NCBI GenBank assembly: GCA_049115955.1
Contig: JAGDZJ010000004.1
Coordinates: forward strand, 124,001-188,000
DNA from: Salinispirillum sp049115955
GTDB taxonomy: Bacteria; Pseudomonadota; Gammaproteobacteria; Pseudomonadales; Natronospirillaceae
Length of the DNA: 64,000 bases
Direction: 5' to 3'
The translations under genes were made by a program, and so were the position numbers. Below are positions 63,127-64,000 of the stretch, one piece after another. The notes below the pieces were generated by a model. The model did no database searches. It was not told the origin of the DNA and saw nothing but the letters and a program-made list of their open reading frames with translations. Positions within the stretch are counted from its first letter, which is position 1, and the number at the start of each line of letters is the position of its first letter.

Positions 63127-64000
63127 TTATAGTCCGGCTTTAAAGTTAACGACATCCATAGGCTCTACGACATCGCCCATGTTATTGCCCCAGCTGTTGC
63201 GGACATAAGTGGCAACAGCGGCCAGATCCACATCACTCAACTGATTACCAAACGCCTGCATAGCCGATCCACGTACGCCGTTAACCAACACCTCAACGGT
63301 GTTATCTGGCAGGCCGACTACTTTTGGCGACCCCACTAATGCAGGGAACACACCGGGGATACCTTGACCAGAGGCCTGGTGACACGCCACACAGAAGGTG
63401 GTGAAGACTTGCTGTCCGCGGGTAGACAGCTCTTCCAGCGTCCACTCTTTCGAGGTCAGTTCTGCCAACGCAATCGCTTCGGCACGCTGCTCGCCCATCC
63501 ACTCATCAAAAGCATCAGGGCTGACGGCTTCTACCACAATGGGCATAAAGGCGTGATCACGACCACAAAGCTCAGCACACATACCACGGTAGGTGCCTTC
63601 CTCTAAGATAAACGTGTTGGCTGTGTTTACAATACCGGGAACTGCGTCCTTCTTCACAGCAAATGCGGGCACCCACCATGAGTGAATGACGTCATTCGCA
63701 GTGATCAAAAAGCGCACGGAACGATCGGTCGGCAAGTACAGAGGGTTGTCGACTTCCATGAGATACTCATCAGGCTTGTCAACAACGTTCGCAATCGATT
63801 CACGCGGTGTGGCCAGTGATGAGAAAAAGGACACCGGCGCTTCCGCTGTGTCTTCAATATAAGTATAACGCCAGCGCCACTGATAGCCTTCTATCATGAC
63901 CGTCACGTCAGCCTGCGGATCGTCGGCGTAGATTTTGGCCAAGGTAATGGTTGCTGGTACTGCCATGCCGAGCAGGATAATCAAAGGGATAACCGTCCAA
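63127..64000 (-). CDS. coxB: Cytochrome c oxidase subunit II with C-terminal cytochrome c domain, 5'-truncated by window edge
   Basis: Receives electrons and passes them from its CuA site. The frame is open to the window edge, so the N-terminus and true start are missing. After the end of a membrane helix comes the cupredoxin domain, with CuA ligands in VIHSWWVPAFAVKKD and GMCAELCGRDHAFMPIVV. A C-terminal cytochrome c domain follows, with heme site CVACH and a likely Met ligand in GSAMQAFGNQLSD. This caa3-like fused form suits periplasmic c-type donors such as cytochrome c4. Confidence 0.95.
   Translation of the reverse strand, partial: WTVIPLIILLGMAVPATITLAKIYADDPQADVTVMIEGYQWRWRYTYIEDTAEAPVSFFSSLATPRESIANVVDKPDEYLMEVDNPLYLPTDRSVRFLITANDVIHSWWVPAFAVKKDAVPGIVNTANTFILEEGTYRGMCAELCGRDHAFMPIVVEAVSPDAFDEWMGEQRAEAIALAELTSKEWTLEELSTRGQQVFTTFCVACHQASGQGIPGVFPALVGSPKVVGLPDNTVEVLVNGVRGSAMQAFGNQLSDVDLAAVATYVRNSWGNNMGDVVEPMDVVNFKAGL

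Noticed and set aside
62338..63132. 264-codon plus-strand open frame antisense to coxA
   Set aside because: Shadow of a strongly conserved gene; composition rich in His, Arg and Gln and no family resemblance.

Overview
The window is bacterial chromosome, densely coding and of moderate GC content. It suggests a Gammaproteobacterium of the Oceanospirillales/Pseudomonadales kind. The evidence is gene order shared with pseudomonads from general knowledge (recG, an HU gene, ubiC, ubiA, phoB, phoR and a response regulator; thrB next to polA; dsbA, cytochrome c4 and engB; the coxBA-ctaG-coxC, SURF1, ctaA, ctaB block), a yejABEF importer and many c-di-GMP genes. I cannot name the genus. No prophage, insertion sequence or CRISPR array is visible; accessory character is limited to the stretch around 3.1-5.7 kb.

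Layout. 1-5.7 kb: 3' part of dgt, a membrane diguanylate cyclase with a substrate-binding-protein sensor translationally linked to acylphosphatase, a small secreted protein gene bracketed by two copies of a palindromic repeat, and an orphan DUF1016 nuclease. 5.7-19.5 kb: two peptide-type ABC importers (yejABEF, and a Dpp/glutathione-like system whose binding protein is divergent from its permease/ATPase genes), then a dCache chemoreceptor. 19.5-26.5 kb: a BASS transporter, MarC, a RimK-type ATP-grasp ligase divergent from a GNAT-C39 peptidase fusion, rph and ppnN. 26.5-32.5 kb: an orphan amino-acid-binding lipoprotein overlapping a 7TM-DISM hybrid kinase, convergent with a soluble diguanylate cyclase and thrB. 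32.6-41.2 kb: polA, a lipoprotein, a YbaK-HDOD protein, recG, a small barrel-like protein and HU.

41.4-46 kb: ubiCA and phoBR with a Pho box, then a CheY-PilZ-like regulator. 46-51 kb: a DUF2971-like gene, a degenerate S1/P1 nuclease-fold protein, DUF3392, tRNA-Thr with a near-consensus promoter, an acyl-CoA thioesterase and uvrD. 51-56.5 kb: a degenerate GGDEF-EAL protein under a near-consensus LexA box, a small cytoplasmic protein, dsbA, cytochrome c4, a cytochrome c5-like protein and engB. 56.5-64 kb: the aa3-type cytochrome c oxidase locus with heme A synthesis and assembly factors, running off the right edge inside coxB.

Most notable: DNA polymerase I appears to have lost all four catalytic carboxylates of its proofreading domain; the S1/P1-fold protein has lost the ligands of one zinc site; the RimK/GNAT-C39 pair looks like a peptide ligation and cleavage system of unknown substrate; two families of REP-like intergenic repeats and one pair of palindromes are present.
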